In this document: positions 18,634 through 26,595 of the stretch, in pieces
How the letters are laid out: each line of letters starts with the position of its first letter
How positions within the stretch are numbered: position 1 is the first letter of the stretch
NCBI GenBank assembly: GCA_028818705.1
Contig: JAPPNJ010000051.1
Coordinates: forward strand, 44,484-108,483
Origin: Candidatus Poribacteria bacterium
Lineage (GTDB): Bacteria > Poribacteria > WGA-4E > WGA-3G
Reading direction: 5' to 3'
Length of the DNA stretch: 64,000 bases
The notes under the pieces: generated by a model
Told to the model about the DNA's origin: nothing
The model's input: only the letters and a program-made list of their open reading frames with translations
Database searches by the model: none
Program-made: the position numbers and the translations under genes

Positions 18634-19524
18634 TTAAATACCCCACCGCTGCCGGGATGCTTGCAACAATTCAATCTCGGCGTTTTCCTGCTTCCAAGCG
18701 TAATGTCCCTTCGGTTTTTCACCAATCCATCGTTCATCGATTGGTTCCGAGGCGAGTTGATAACGCGTATCCGCTGTTATTCGAATCTTATCGGATGTGT
18801 TGACGAGCGAGGCGTGCATCAGGAACATACTGAAAATAATAACATCTCCCGCTGAAAATGTTGTTGTTGCCCAGCGTCCACCGAATTTCTCTACAATTTC
18901 AAGTGGCTTATCGCTGAAATGTCCTTCAATCAGATCCCGGTCAACGTCTGCTTGTCCGTAGGTGGCGCGGACCTTTTCAAATTGGTTGGAGCCGAGACAG
19001 AAGACGATGGGACCCATATCAAATGATACGTCACCAAAGGGGGTCCAACAGGAGTAGAGGTCTTGGGTGCCTCTGCCCATGAAGACGATGTCGTAATGAA
19101 TTGGAGAGCCAGACCCAGGTCCTGCTGTGCGAAGCCATTTGAAATCGAACGTCCGCGCCTCGCCACCGAGGAATTGTTTGAAGAAGTCCATCACAGGTTT
19201 ACCTTCAACGACTGCTTTGAATGCCGGTAGCTGCGTAAACGCTTTGTTGCCCATTGAACCGGTGGATGTTGGTTCAGGGTAATCAGAGTTAAAGATACCA
19301 TCCATTAAAGGAGCGTCGGGTGCGAGCATCCCTTTTTCCTTGAGTTTCTCCAGAATTTCTCGGCGTGCTGTGAGGATAGCCTCTTTGTCGTGTAATCCAC
19401 GAATCAAAAGATAGCCGTCCGCTGCTATCCGCTCTCGCAGGGCATCGGGATTATTGAGAATGTCGTTGCTTTCGCGTAACTCGGTGCTGACTTCTACTTC
19501 TTGATGCAAAAAGGGAAGTTTCAT
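18634..19524 (-). CDS. Phytanoyl-CoA dioxygenase (PhyH) family Fe(II)/2-oxoglutarate oxygenase
   Basis: This 296-residue enzyme has the double-stranded beta-helix signature. The iron ligands are H143-x-D145 (PIHYDIVFMG) and H237 (FLMHASL), and R248 (KIRITADTRYQL) is a probable 2-oxoglutarate anchor. The family hydroxylates varied substrates, in bacteria often small metabolites or natural products. The substrate is not evident here. A second PhyH-like gene at 61707 is distantly related. It is 185 bases downstream of the FGE-sialidase fusion on the same strand, so shared transcription is possible but not obvious. Confidence 0.9.
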   Translation of the reverse strand: MKLPFLHQEVEVSTELRESNDILNNPDALRERIAADGYLLIRGLHDKEAILTARREILEKLKEKGMLAPDAPLMDGIFNSDYPEPTSTGSMGNKAFTQLPAFKAVVEGKPVMDFFKQFLGGEARTFDFKWLRTAGPGSGSPIHYDIVFMGRGTQDLYSCWTPFGDVSFDMGPIVFCLGSNQFEKVRATYGQADVDRDLIEGHFSDKPLEIVEKFGGRWATTTFSAGDVIIFSMFLMHASLVNTSDKIRITADTRYQLASEPIDERWIGEKPKGHYAWKQENAEIELLQASRQRWGI

Positions 19525-19709
19525 TTTTTAAATTTACCTTACGGTTCGTTTAGGTGGATTGGTTAAATAACGTTAATCTGACGTATATCTACCTGCGCCG
19601 TTGTTGCCGGCTACAATTACCGATAAAACTACACAAACTTGCGGTTCGTTCAGGGAGATTGTGATAATAAAAATTCTTTCCGCATATCCAGCCAGCCCGC
19701 TGGTTGAAT

Positions 19710-21782
19710 TCATGCGTTTTCGCTATGGATTTTTCTAATTTCTGATGGAGGTGGTTCTTTCAACCAAGCAAGATTAAATCGGTAATGTTGACGGCTGCTA
19801 ATCAGATGGATGATTCCATTCTGCCCTTGGCAGACAGCGAGGTAACCACCGGGCTCAGCGCTGTTTAAACCCATCGTAAAGGTCCGTCCATCCATCGTTT
19901 CGATGTCTCGGTCTGCGCCGTCATCCGTAATCGGCCGGATGTGTTCCCATGTTTCGCCATCGTCGTAGGACAAGGCACTAAAGAGTCCGGTAACAAGGCG
20001 TTCGTTGCCAGATGCATCAATGATCGGCATTGGGGTCGGTGCTCTCCGATCACCTGTGAAGGAGGCGAGAAAAATTGGACCTTCTTGGAGTCGCAGTAAC
20101 ACGCATCGTTGCCCACCCGAAAGAACTGGGAATGGGCTTGCACTGTAGTGCCACGTCTTTCCACTGTCTGAAGAGACGCTCTTTGGCATCTGTTCATTAA
20201 TAGTGTCGCCGCGCCCATAAGCCATCAACCTTCCGTCTGTGAGTTCAACCACAGCGGCGTGGATACCAGCGATCCACCCACCGCTTTTCCCTGCCGCAAA
20301 TTCCGGGATAGGCTGCCCAGCACCGGGATCGTACCACGTTTCTCCATCGTCGTTGCTGAGCCATATTGCGGTACCACCGTTTCCACCGCTCACCGCGTCG
20401 CAGGCAAGGAGTATAGAGCCGTCCTGCCGCCGGAACACAGAGGTGATCGGCATGTGTCGGAGTCGGTGTTCTGGAGAAATAAAGCGAGGTTTCGACCAAT
20501 TCGCGCCGTTATCGTCAGAATAGCGCAGTACCAGTGCCAACGGACCCCACGTCGCCGCAGCCGAGAGTCCGTTGAAATGATAAATTCGTCCGGTTTCATT
20601 TCGCCACAGAGAAGTTGCGTGATTGTTCCGATCGGGTGGACCCCAAAACGGCTCGGCGGGATCCCATTCCGTTTCACCGAATCGTAGCCGACTGGCGGCG
20701 ACTGTTAATTCGCGTCCACGCTCTGTCACGCACGAATACCATGCCGTTAACATATCACCGTTCGGACATTCAACAATCGCTGGGACATGATTGTGTGCGG
20801 AAAAAAGTGGTCCGTTTGAACCTTCCAGAATTTTAACGTATGTCAACGGCACCGCGAAGTAAGGGATATCTGGGACAGAGGAACTCGTCTGTTCTTGTTT
20901 AACATCACGCCCCCATAACGCCACCTTTGGTGCAGGAGTAGGCGATGTCTGGGGCATTTCACGGCAAAGGACACGAAACCCGATGTACCAGTGTTTGTCT
21001 TCTGGTACCGCCCCCATTCGGTTCGCAGAACGCAAGTAACAAAGCAACGTGGAGTGGCTACCACCGCGTGTAACGCGATACAGACCTGTTTCCCTACCTA
21101 CTGGATCGGTTTGCGGATGAGGTTGATAGGGTCCATACCAATCTTGGCACCACTCCTCTACATTTCCGTGCATATCGTGGACACCCCATGCGTTGGCTGG
21201 CGTCTGCCCGACATGCAAGGGCATCACCTCTTCTGCGCCACGGCTGCGTCCAGCGTCTGGATACCAACTCTCTCCAATGTTTTTGTGAAACTCAGGAGGT
21301 AATGTGTCCCCCGTGTGAAAGTGAGTCATTGTACCTGCGCGGCACACGTATTCCCATTCGGCTTCGGTCGGCAATCTGTAAGGGAGACCCTCCTTTTCGG
21401 AGAGCCATTCACAGAAACGATTTGCATCGTGCCAATCGACAAACACAACCGCCTCATCATCGTCCTGTGAAAAGCCGATGTAGGGCGGTGCTTGCGAGCC
21501 CATATTAGGAAGACCGCGAAGTTTATTATGTGCGGGTTGGAATTCCTCGTACTGTGCATTGGTGACCTGAAAAATACCGATGTAGAATGGTGTGGTGAGT
21601 GTCACTTGATGCACCGGTTTTTCGTCGGCGTCTCCATCGCGGAGATATGCCTTTCCGTCAATCAATTCATCTGATAACGCCGCATTCTCTGAACCCATTA
21701 TAAAGGTCCCGGGTTCAATTCTAACAAACTGCATGCCGATTGAATTCGTGTGCATCTCTCCTTCGATCGCTAACTTTTGCAT
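19710..21782 (-). CDS. Formylglycine-generating-enzyme-like domain fused to a sialidase-like beta-propeller
   Basis: The 690-residue protein has an FGE/SUMF1-like domain (about 11-275: NSIGMQFVRIEPGTFIMGS, RLPTEAEWEYVCRAG, GNVEEWCQDWYGPY, HWYIGFRVLC). A sialidase/BNR-type domain follows (about 315-680) with four Asp boxes: YSDDNGANW, SNDDGETW, SSDSGKTW and SYDDGETW. In the FGE part only one Cys (C248) lies where active enzymes carry a pair, so sulfatase activation is doubtful; the domain may bind ligands instead. I see no signal peptide, so the location is unclear. The sialidase part could release sialic acid or a similar terminal sugar. Confidence 0.87.
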   Translation of the reverse strand: MQKLAIEGEMHTNSIGMQFVRIEPGTFIMGSENAALSDELIDGKAYLRDGDADEKPVHQVTLTTPFYIGIFQVTNAQYEEFQPAHNKLRGLPNMGSQAPPYIGFSQDDDEAVVFVDWHDANRFCEWLSEKEGLPYRLPTEAEWEYVCRAGTMTHFHTGDTLPPEFHKNIGESWYPDAGRSRGAEEVMPLHVGQTPANAWGVHDMHGNVEEWCQDWYGPYQPHPQTDPVGRETGLYRVTRGGSHSTLLCYLRSANRMGAVPEDKHWYIGFRVLCREMPQTSPTPAPKVALWGRDVKQEQTSSSVPDIPYFAVPLTYVKILEGSNGPLFSAHNHVPAIVECPNGDMLTAWYSCVTERGRELTVAASRLRFGETEWDPAEPFWGPPDRNNHATSLWRNETGRIYHFNGLSAAATWGPLALVLRYSDDNGANWSKPRFISPEHRLRHMPITSVFRRQDGSILLACDAVSGGNGGTAIWLSNDDGETWYDPGAGQPIPEFAAGKSGGWIAGIHAAVVELTDGRLMAYGRGDTINEQMPKSVSSDSGKTWHYSASPFPVLSGGQRCVLLRLQEGPIFLASFTGDRRAPTPMPIIDASGNERLVTGLFSALSYDDGETWEHIRPITDDGADRDIETMDGRTFTMGLNSAEPGGYLAVCQGQNGIIHLISSRQHYRFNLAWLKEPPPSEIRKIHSENA

Positions 21783-21885
21783 GGTTTTCCTTTTCTGTTT
21801 TATTCAAAGGCGGGGTCCTGAGTTCATTCCATTGAGGTTATCATACCAATTAACACGCTTCGTGTCAAGCCACTGTCCTATCCTC

Positions 21886-22040
21886 ATAAGGCTATTTAGT
21901 TTTCGGTTCCGATCTCAATTTTAGTTTACATAAGTTAATGTTTTTTGTGAATATCGCGAGCATGCAGAAACACCCAAGCAAAAACACTCGCTCTTACAGG
22001 GGAAAAATATTCACGTATATAAAGTAAATATATAAACTAA
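21886..22040 (-). repeat. Long dispersed intergenic repeat, copy A
   Basis: Read on the minus strand this copy has, in order, TAGTTTATATATTTACTTTA, a segment ending in TGTAAGAGCGAG, CTCGCGATATT, TTAACTTATGTAAAC and CCGAAAACTAAATAGCC. Copies B (35077) and C (60117) have the same blocks in the same order. Copy A has about 20 extra bases in the loop between GAGCGAG and CTCGCGAT. It shows no open reading frame. Confidence 0.75.
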
Positions 22041-22171
22041 ATGACCCTTCCATCCTCATACATTCCCAACCAAGGTAGGTGCGATTGTAATCGGGATCCT
22101 CAAAAATCCTTGATTTTTTTTTTTACGCTTGCTATATTAAAATTGTATTAACTGTTTAGTAGTTTCCAATT

Positions 22172-22204
22172 TTGGTTGACATCTGAAAAAATGTCGCTTA
22201 TAAT
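22172..22204 (+). promoter_or_regulatory. Candidate sigma-70-type promoter
   Basis: TTGACA (22177-22182) is followed after about 16 bases by TATAAT (22199-22204), ahead of the TTG start at 22226 of the LamG-like gene. Both hexamers match the housekeeping consensus by eye. No transcript evidence is available. Confidence 0.5.
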
Positions 22205-22225
22205 TCACTCTTGGGGAATAGTATA

Positions 22226-22975
22226 TTGAAACAAATTTCTATGTTTTCGTTAATTTTTCTCATTTTGATAGGAGTTACAGCGGTTTGTGACGCACAAGAG
22301 TTGGTCTTGCATCTCTCTTTTGATGAATTAAATGGGAAAGTTGCGAAAGATATATCCGAATTTGGTAACGACGCAACCTTTAAGGGTAATCCAAAATTAA
22401 TTGAAGGCGTTTTTGGAAAAGCGTTGGAGTTTGACGGCAAAACCTCTGGGCAAATTCCTGATCATGCCAGCCTTGACATTGTTGAGGCAATCACTATTGA
22501 GTTCTGGGCAATTGTCGGAGGCGGGGAAGCAATCCAGAGTGGTGTTGAGAAGGGGACTGCTTGGATTTCCGGTCTGTATAATCTTGCTGCTCTTTACAAT
22601 GGTGGAACGATTCTTCAATTCTTCGATTTACCAGATGGATGTAACGACGAGAATATCGGTCCCAGTATCCAAGATGGTGAATGGCATTTTCTTGCTGGCA
22701 CTTGGGATGGCGACGATATTTTACTCTACATTGATGGCAAACTCGAAGCTGATATGCCGTGTAAGGGTGAACTGAAACCAAACAACGACCCTCTTTTTAT
22801 CGGGGCACGCGGTGGGAGCGGACGGTTTCTTACTGGTGCTCTTGATGAGATTAAAGTCTATAATTACGCCTTAACCAAGGATGAGTTGCTCAAAGATATG
22901 GCGGAGCCTGTCAGTCTCCGCGTTGATGCACAGGAGAAGTTGACAACCGTCTGGGCACGCCTTAAAGCTAACTAA
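22226..22975 (+). CDS. Secreted LamG/concanavalin A-like lectin-domain protein
   Basis: The 249-residue protein has a signal peptide (about 1-23, cleavage after CDA). One LamG-type jelly-roll domain follows (LVLHLSFDEL, KDISEFGNDATF, FGKALEFDGK, DGEWHFLAGTWDGDDILLYI, ALDEIKVYNYALTKDEL). Such domains bind glycans or act as adhesion modules. The C-terminus TTVWARLKAN resembles the KLTTTWGAIKKGN tail of the secreted protein at 53230. That shared tail could be a short targeting or processing signal. The start is a TTG at 22226, preceded by GGGGAA; an earlier in-frame TTG at 22211 is less likely. Confidence 0.8.
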   Translation: MKQISMFSLIFLILIGVTAVCDAQELVLHLSFDELNGKVAKDISEFGNDATFKGNPKLIEGVFGKALEFDGKTSGQIPDHASLDIVEAITIEFWAIVGGGEAIQSGVEKGTAWISGLYNLAALYNGGTILQFFDLPDGCNDENIGPSIQDGEWHFLAGTWDGDDILLYIDGKLEADMPCKGELKPNNDPLFIGARGGSGRFLTGALDEIKVYNYALTKDELLKDMAEPVSLRVDAQEKLTTVWARLKAN

Positions 22976-22997
22976 CTGGTACGATAAAGGAGAGTTG

Positions 22998-23603
22998 ATG
23001 AAAGCAGCTCGTTATCTTTTGGCGAGGTTTGCAAGCCAAAACTCGCTATACAAATGTTCGATTTCTCTTCTCTTACTGCTAACCGTGAGTGGCTGTGCGC
23101 TGCCCTTCAATCGCAACCTAACACCTGAAGAGCAGGTCGCAGTCGTCACAACCGACAAAGGTATATTTGTACTTGAATTCTATTCCGATGCTGCCCCTGT
23201 GGCAGTAGAAAACTTCATTAGGTTAATTAACGAGAAATTCTACGACGGATTGACATTTCATAGGAAAGTCGACGCACCCGGACTGAATATCATTCAGGGT
23301 GGGTGTCCAAAAGGTGATGGAACAGGCGGCCCCGGTTGGAATATTGTTGACGAGTACACAAATCCGAACCAACGTCCACACCTCAGAGGCACAGTGGCGA
23401 TGGCTCGCGCAAACGCCCCGAACTCAGCCGGGAGCCAATTCTACATTTGCTTCAAACCCCAACCCCACCTTGATGGCAATTACACTACTTTCGGTGGTGT
23501 CATTCAAGGGATGGATGTCGTTGATCGCTTAGCGATAGGCGATGTCATGACAAAAATTCGATTGGAGGCGAAGTCAAAATATGTTAAGGCAACAGCGGAA
23601 TAA
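22998..23603 (+). CDS. Cyclophilin-type peptidyl-prolyl isomerase, lipoprotein
   Basis: The 201-residue protein carries a lipobox (LTVSGC) and a complete cyclophilin core: YDGLTFHRKV, IIQGGCPKGDGTGGPGW, RGTVAMARA, NSAGSQFYICF and HLDGNYTTFGGVIQGMDVVD. The FHR, SQFYI and HLDG motifs that line the active site are present, so it should catalyse prolyl cis-trans isomerisation during folding of exported proteins. AAAGGAG precedes the ATG at 22998. The next gene overlaps its last 23 bases and encodes a degenerate relative. Confidence 0.93.
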   Translation: MKAARYLLARFASQNSLYKCSISLLLLLTVSGCALPFNRNLTPEEQVAVVTTDKGIFVLEFYSDAAPVAVENFIRLINEKFYDGLTFHRKVDAPGLNIIQGGCPKGDGTGGPGWNIVDEYTNPNQRPHLRGTVAMARANAPNSAGSQFYICFKPQPHLDGNYTTFGGVIQGMDVVDRLAIGDVMTKIRLEAKSKYVKATAE

Positions 23604-24183
23604 GCAACACCAATTCTTCGCATCTGCAGCACTCACGGTTTTGGCGACTCTATTCGCTACTTTCGTGCTGAGTTGCGCGCAAGAAGATAAGCCGGCACCT
23701 GTCCCCCGCGCACGCCGCGCTGGCACAGGCACAGCGGTAACATCGGCAAAACCCCAAATCGATCCGGCAACGGTGGTAGCTGTCATTGAAACAGCAAAAG
23801 GCACTATCGAGTTTGAATTTCTCGCAGCCGAAGCACCGGAAACTTCCAAGAATTTCATCAAAAACGCGCAAGTCATGTATTACAAAGGTGAGAAGTTTAA
23901 TCGCGCAGAGGAACTCCTCATCCAAGCAGGTTCGAAGCTTGCTGCTGGAGATACGCTGCCTATTGAGAATGGTTCGCAAGAAATGTCGCGAGGCGTTGTT
24001 GCTATGGCAAAAGAAGAGGGTGCAAGCGTTTCCTATGCATCCGAATTCTTTATTTGTCGAGGCGACGCGATTCTTGATAGTGATTACACCATTTTCGGAA
24101 ACGTCACCAGCGGCATGGATGTCGTTGACAGCATTGATGTTGGCGACGGAATTACGAATATTACTATTCGAGATAAAGAGTAG
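23581..24183 (+). CDS. Divergent cyclophilin-like lipoprotein
   Basis: The 200-residue protein has a lipobox-like FVLSC near residue 32, an Arg/Ala/Pro-rich linker and a cyclophilin fold. The fold is visible in VVAVIETAKGTIEFEF, TSKNFIKNAQVMYYKGEKF, SRGVVAMAKEE, SEFFICRGD and DYTIFGNVTSGMDVVDSI. Several active-site residues differ from its neighbour: FHR has become FNR, QGG has become QAG, and SQF has become SEF. It may have lost isomerase activity and kept a binding role. It overlaps the upstream cyclophilin by 23 bases in another frame and clearly arose by tandem duplication followed by divergence. Confidence 0.85.
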   Translation: MLRQQRNKQHQFFASAALTVLATLFATFVLSCAQEDKPAPVPRARRAGTGTAVTSAKPQIDPATVVAVIETAKGTIEFEFLAAEAPETSKNFIKNAQVMYYKGEKFNRAEELLIQAGSKLAAGDTLPIENGSQEMSRGVVAMAKEEGASVSYASEFFICRGDAILDSDYTIFGNVTSGMDVVDSIDVGDGITNITIRDKE

Positions 24184-24191
24184 TAGGTCAT

Positions 24192-24321
24192 TGGTTATCA
24201 GTTGTTAGTTGTCAGTTAAGAGACCTTATGTAACAAATCACGGTTTCCCGAGTCCGCTAAGTAGGTGATAATTGTTACAAGGAAACCTCTTAACCGATAA
24301 CCGACAACCGACAACTGATAA
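24192..24321. repeat. Imperfect inverted repeat of heptad-type sequence
   Basis: A left arm (24192-24225, built from TTATCAG/TTGTCAG heptads) pairs imperfectly with a right arm (24287-24321, AACCGATAACCGACAACCGA and onward). About 60 bases separate the arms. Similar heptads occur at 1678-1698, 27808-27830 and 49588-49663. It could form a long hairpin in the mRNA upstream of the lectin gene. It resembles a small non-autonomous element, but no target duplication is clear. Confidence 0.5.
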
Positions 24322-24341
24322 CTACTTAGATGGAGGTATAT

Positions 24342-24713
24342 ATGGCATTAACTGTTATCCGAACGGCGCGTCCAAGTCCCGTTTGGCAGGAAAGTTATGT
24401 ACGCGTGAAAAAAGGACAGCGGCTCGTTATTGATGCAGAAGGTGCATGGTCCCCAGATTTACAAAATCGGATTGGATGGTGTGGCGGTGACGGTGTTGCC
24501 AACACTCCCGGATCCAGCGACTATCTGCTGCCTGGCACGAATATCGGCGCACTTATTGCCAAAATTGAAGATGTTGTTTTTGCGGTCGGTTCACGCTACG
24601 ATAATCCGGCTCCCGCCGATGGTGTTATCTTTCTCGCTATGAACGAAAATCCACACAACAATAACCAAGCAGGCAGCCTACTCGCGCAAATTATTCTTTT
24701 TGATGACGAATAG
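24342..24713 (+). CDS. LecA (PA-IL)-like galactophilic lectin-domain protein
   Basis: This 123-residue single-domain protein matches the LecA/PA-IL-like fold. Visible pieces are VRVKKGQRLVIDAEGAWSPD, the calcium/sugar region GDGVANTPG, YLLPGTNIGALIAKI, and FLAMNENPHNNNQAGSL. In Pseudomonas aeruginosa LecA binds galactose with a calcium ion; that specificity is only suggested here. There is no signal peptide, as in LecA itself. The ATG at 24342 has GGAGG eight bases upstream, which decides against the in-frame ATG at 24330 that contains this site. Confidence 0.82.
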   Translation: MALTVIRTARPSPVWQESYVRVKKGQRLVIDAEGAWSPDLQNRIGWCGGDGVANTPGSSDYLLPGTNIGALIAKIEDVVFAVGSRYDNPAPADGVIFLAMNENPHNNNQAGSLLAQIILFDDE

Positions 24714-24761
24714 CGGGATCTTTCTTACAAACATCCGCATGAAACAGATCAGGAGAGATAG

Positions 24762-25109
24762 ATGGAAGAAACCACGGCTCAGCAGGAGGCGCAACAGGTT
24801 CCACCTGTCGATTTTATTAGTTATCTGACGAATCTTGTAGAAACGGGAAGGCTCTACTTAGAGGGGATTCCTAACCCCGAAACGGATGAGGTCGTTATAA
24901 ACCTCCCGCTCGTGAAACATATTATTGATACGATTGAGATGCTTGAGGAGAAAACGAAAGGCAACCTCACCGCACCAGAAGCCAATTTCTTGGCGAATAC
25001 CCTCTATGAACTGAGGATGGGTTACGTTCGTGTGCTCAGTAGACAGGAGGCAGCCACGACTGAGCAGACCGAGGGAGATGCACCCACTGAGGAAATTGTG
25101 AGCGATTAG
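24762..25109 (+). CDS. DUF1844 family protein
   Basis: The 115-residue acidic cytosolic protein matches DUF1844: VDFISYLTNLVETGRLYLEG, then NLPLVKHIIDTIEMLEEKTK and NLTAPEANFLANTLYELRMG. The function of the family is unknown; members are common in Planctomycetes, Acidobacteria and similar phyla. It starts 48 bases after the lectin gene and is preceded by AGGAGAGATAG. The Gln/Thr/Glu-rich N- and C-terminal tails look disordered. Confidence 0.85.
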   Translation: MEETTAQQEAQQVPPVDFISYLTNLVETGRLYLEGIPNPETDEVVINLPLVKHIIDTIEMLEEKTKGNLTAPEANFLANTLYELRMGYVRVLSRQEAATTEQTEGDAPTEEIVSD

Positions 25110-25142
25110 CGAACAATTTGTCTTTGCTTTACATATTGTGAG

Positions 25143-25265
25143 CCGGGGAATGCCATAAGGCATTCATACCCCGGTCTATGCCCACAGGCATAGATACCGT
25201 TGATTCGGAAGCCCACACGGGCTTCATACCCGGGGAATGCCATTAAGGCATTCATACCGTTGATT
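25143..25265 (+). repeat. Array of four hairpins with changing stems and constant tails
   Basis: Four hairpins lie head to tail. Stems are GAATGCC/GGCATTC (25143-25174), CTATGCC/GGCATAG (25175-25205), GAAGCCC/GGGCTTC (25207-25230) and GAATGCC/GGCATTC (25231-25265). The second and fourth end in ATACCGTTGATT, and the first and third stop at ATACC where the next unit begins. Direct repeats of about 28 bases (25106-25134 and 25277-25304, core GCGAACAATTTGTCTT) flank the block. No CRISPR features and no gene are present in 25110-25468. Confidence 0.85.
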
Positions 25266-25468
25266 TGATTCTGATTTTAGCGAACAATTTGTCTTGCTTT
25301 ACATACGGAAAAAGAGACATCAGTTGAGGAAAACGGAAGTGCTTCTTAACGGAGGCGCGGCGAGAACTGAGCTATAGCAAGACCGGGCACATCTAAATGC
25401 TACCGATTTTTATGAATAATCTGTTACAAATCGGGTTAACCTTGTTAAACTTTTAAGGGGAGTCGTTT

Positions 25469-26524
25469 ATGGAATTCTATCACGGCACGACCTTAAGTAG
25501 CGCGAGGGGCATAATTGAAAACGGGTTTCGTCCACGCGGGGGAGTTGTTTGGTTTACAACAAACTGGGCATACGCCAAAAACCGTGCTGGACAAAAGGCA
25601 CGCCGCAGGCATGGTAGACCTATTGTAATTCAGACTAAATTGGATGTGGAAGAACTTCGCAGATGCCTCGGTCCAGGCAAATTTCACCTTCGTGGCGGTA
25701 TTATTGCTGTCCGCGAACGTTTGGCTGTTCAACTCCTACAGTCCAACCTTTTTGAGTTGCTTGCCTGTCCAGCCGCGCTCGCACAATGGGTTAACCGTCA
25801 ACTGGGACTCTACTCCCACAATGGTGTGAGTCGAAACCATTGGGGGATCGTCCGGTTGGCACATTGGATGGATAATCGGATGGCATCAGGCACCGGAAAA
25901 TGCATTGACCGGCACGAGTTTTTTACGAAAGGCAAGCAATGGTTACCGGGGTTCTTTGATAAAATTCCTTTCAGTCCTGAAGTGCTCCCTATCCAGCATC
26001 TTCAGAACGACACGATTGAACTCCAGGTCCGGTATACTGGTACACAGGAGGAACTGCCTCAATCAGAAGAGGTTGATACACGCTACACTAAATCGCTATC
26101 TGATGTTTCCGATCTAAATCCGAAAAAACGCGTACGAGGACTTCAATCTCTTGAAAAATTCGGAATTATAGATCTATTTGAATGGTGTGTTCTGCATCTT
26201 GAAGACGAATCAGTAGATGTAGTTTGCAATGCTTTGCGCATTATGAGCCGGTGCGATGACGGGTACGTTGCTCCTATTCTGCCTTACGCTGAATCCCAGA
26301 ATAAACGCATCCGTGCTGGCGCACTCGCTGCGCTCGCGAAACACGCTTTGGACGACCACGAACGCTGGTTTGAACGCGGACTCAAAGACCCAGCAGCATG
26401 CGTACGTATGGAAGTTGCTAAACTCTTACCTACGCTTGACAGAATTGCGCACCCTACCCTTTTCGACATCGCACGGCATGATCCGAATCCTGCTGTCAAA
26501 CGTAGTGCCAAGAAGTGTCGTTAG
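25469..26524 (+). CDS. Putative ADP-ribosyltransferase-like domain fused to HEAT-like repeats
   Basis: The 351-residue protein starts with FYHGTTLSSARGIIENGFRP, the pattern of the first strand and helix of the ADP-ribosyltransferase fold (compare KptA or DUF3990 proteins). VVWFTTNWAYAKNRAGQKAR follows, fitting the second conserved block. A clear catalytic Glu cannot be assigned; candidates lie in VEELRR and AVRERLAVQ. A middle region (100-190) is not recognised. Residues about 205-350 form HEAT-like helical repeats (NPKKRVRGLQSLEKFG, LEDESVDVVCNALRIM, NKRIRAGALAALAKH). A cytosolic modifying enzyme with a protein-binding scaffold is a reasonable guess. The fold call comes from motif reading only. 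Confidence 0.6.
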   Translation: MEFYHGTTLSSARGIIENGFRPRGGVVWFTTNWAYAKNRAGQKARRRHGRPIVIQTKLDVEELRRCLGPGKFHLRGGIIAVRERLAVQLLQSNLFELLACPAALAQWVNRQLGLYSHNGVSRNHWGIVRLAHWMDNRMASGTGKCIDRHEFFTKGKQWLPGFFDKIPFSPEVLPIQHLQNDTIELQVRYTGTQEELPQSEEVDTRYTKSLSDVSDLNPKKRVRGLQSLEKFGIIDLFEWCVLHLEDESVDVVCNALRIMSRCDDGYVAPILPYAESQNKRIRAGALAALAKHALDDHERWFERGLKDPAACVRMEVAKLLPTLDRIAHPTLFDIARHDPNPAVKRSAKKCR

Positions 26525-26595
26525 GTTCGGAGAAATCACACGAATTTCAGGTAGCCGCTTAGAAAAATGCTGACGCACAGTTATAAAAGAGGAGA

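Larger units (their letters stand above)
21783..22225. other. Divergent intergenic region with a dispersed long repeat
   Basis: This 443-base region separates two divergent genes. Its middle (21886-22040) is one copy, in reverse orientation, of a roughly 140-base repeat found again at 35077 and 60117. The rest is AT-rich. A possible promoter for the gene at 22226 is TTGACA-like TTGGTTGACATC near 22172, with TATAAT at 22199-22204. Spacing of about 18 bases makes this one of the better promoter candidates in the window. Confidence 0.5.

Noticed and set aside
25143..25265. Possible CRISPR array
   Set aside because: Unit spacing is irregular, there are no unique spacers of constant length, units are hairpins that change by compensation, and no cas genes are near.
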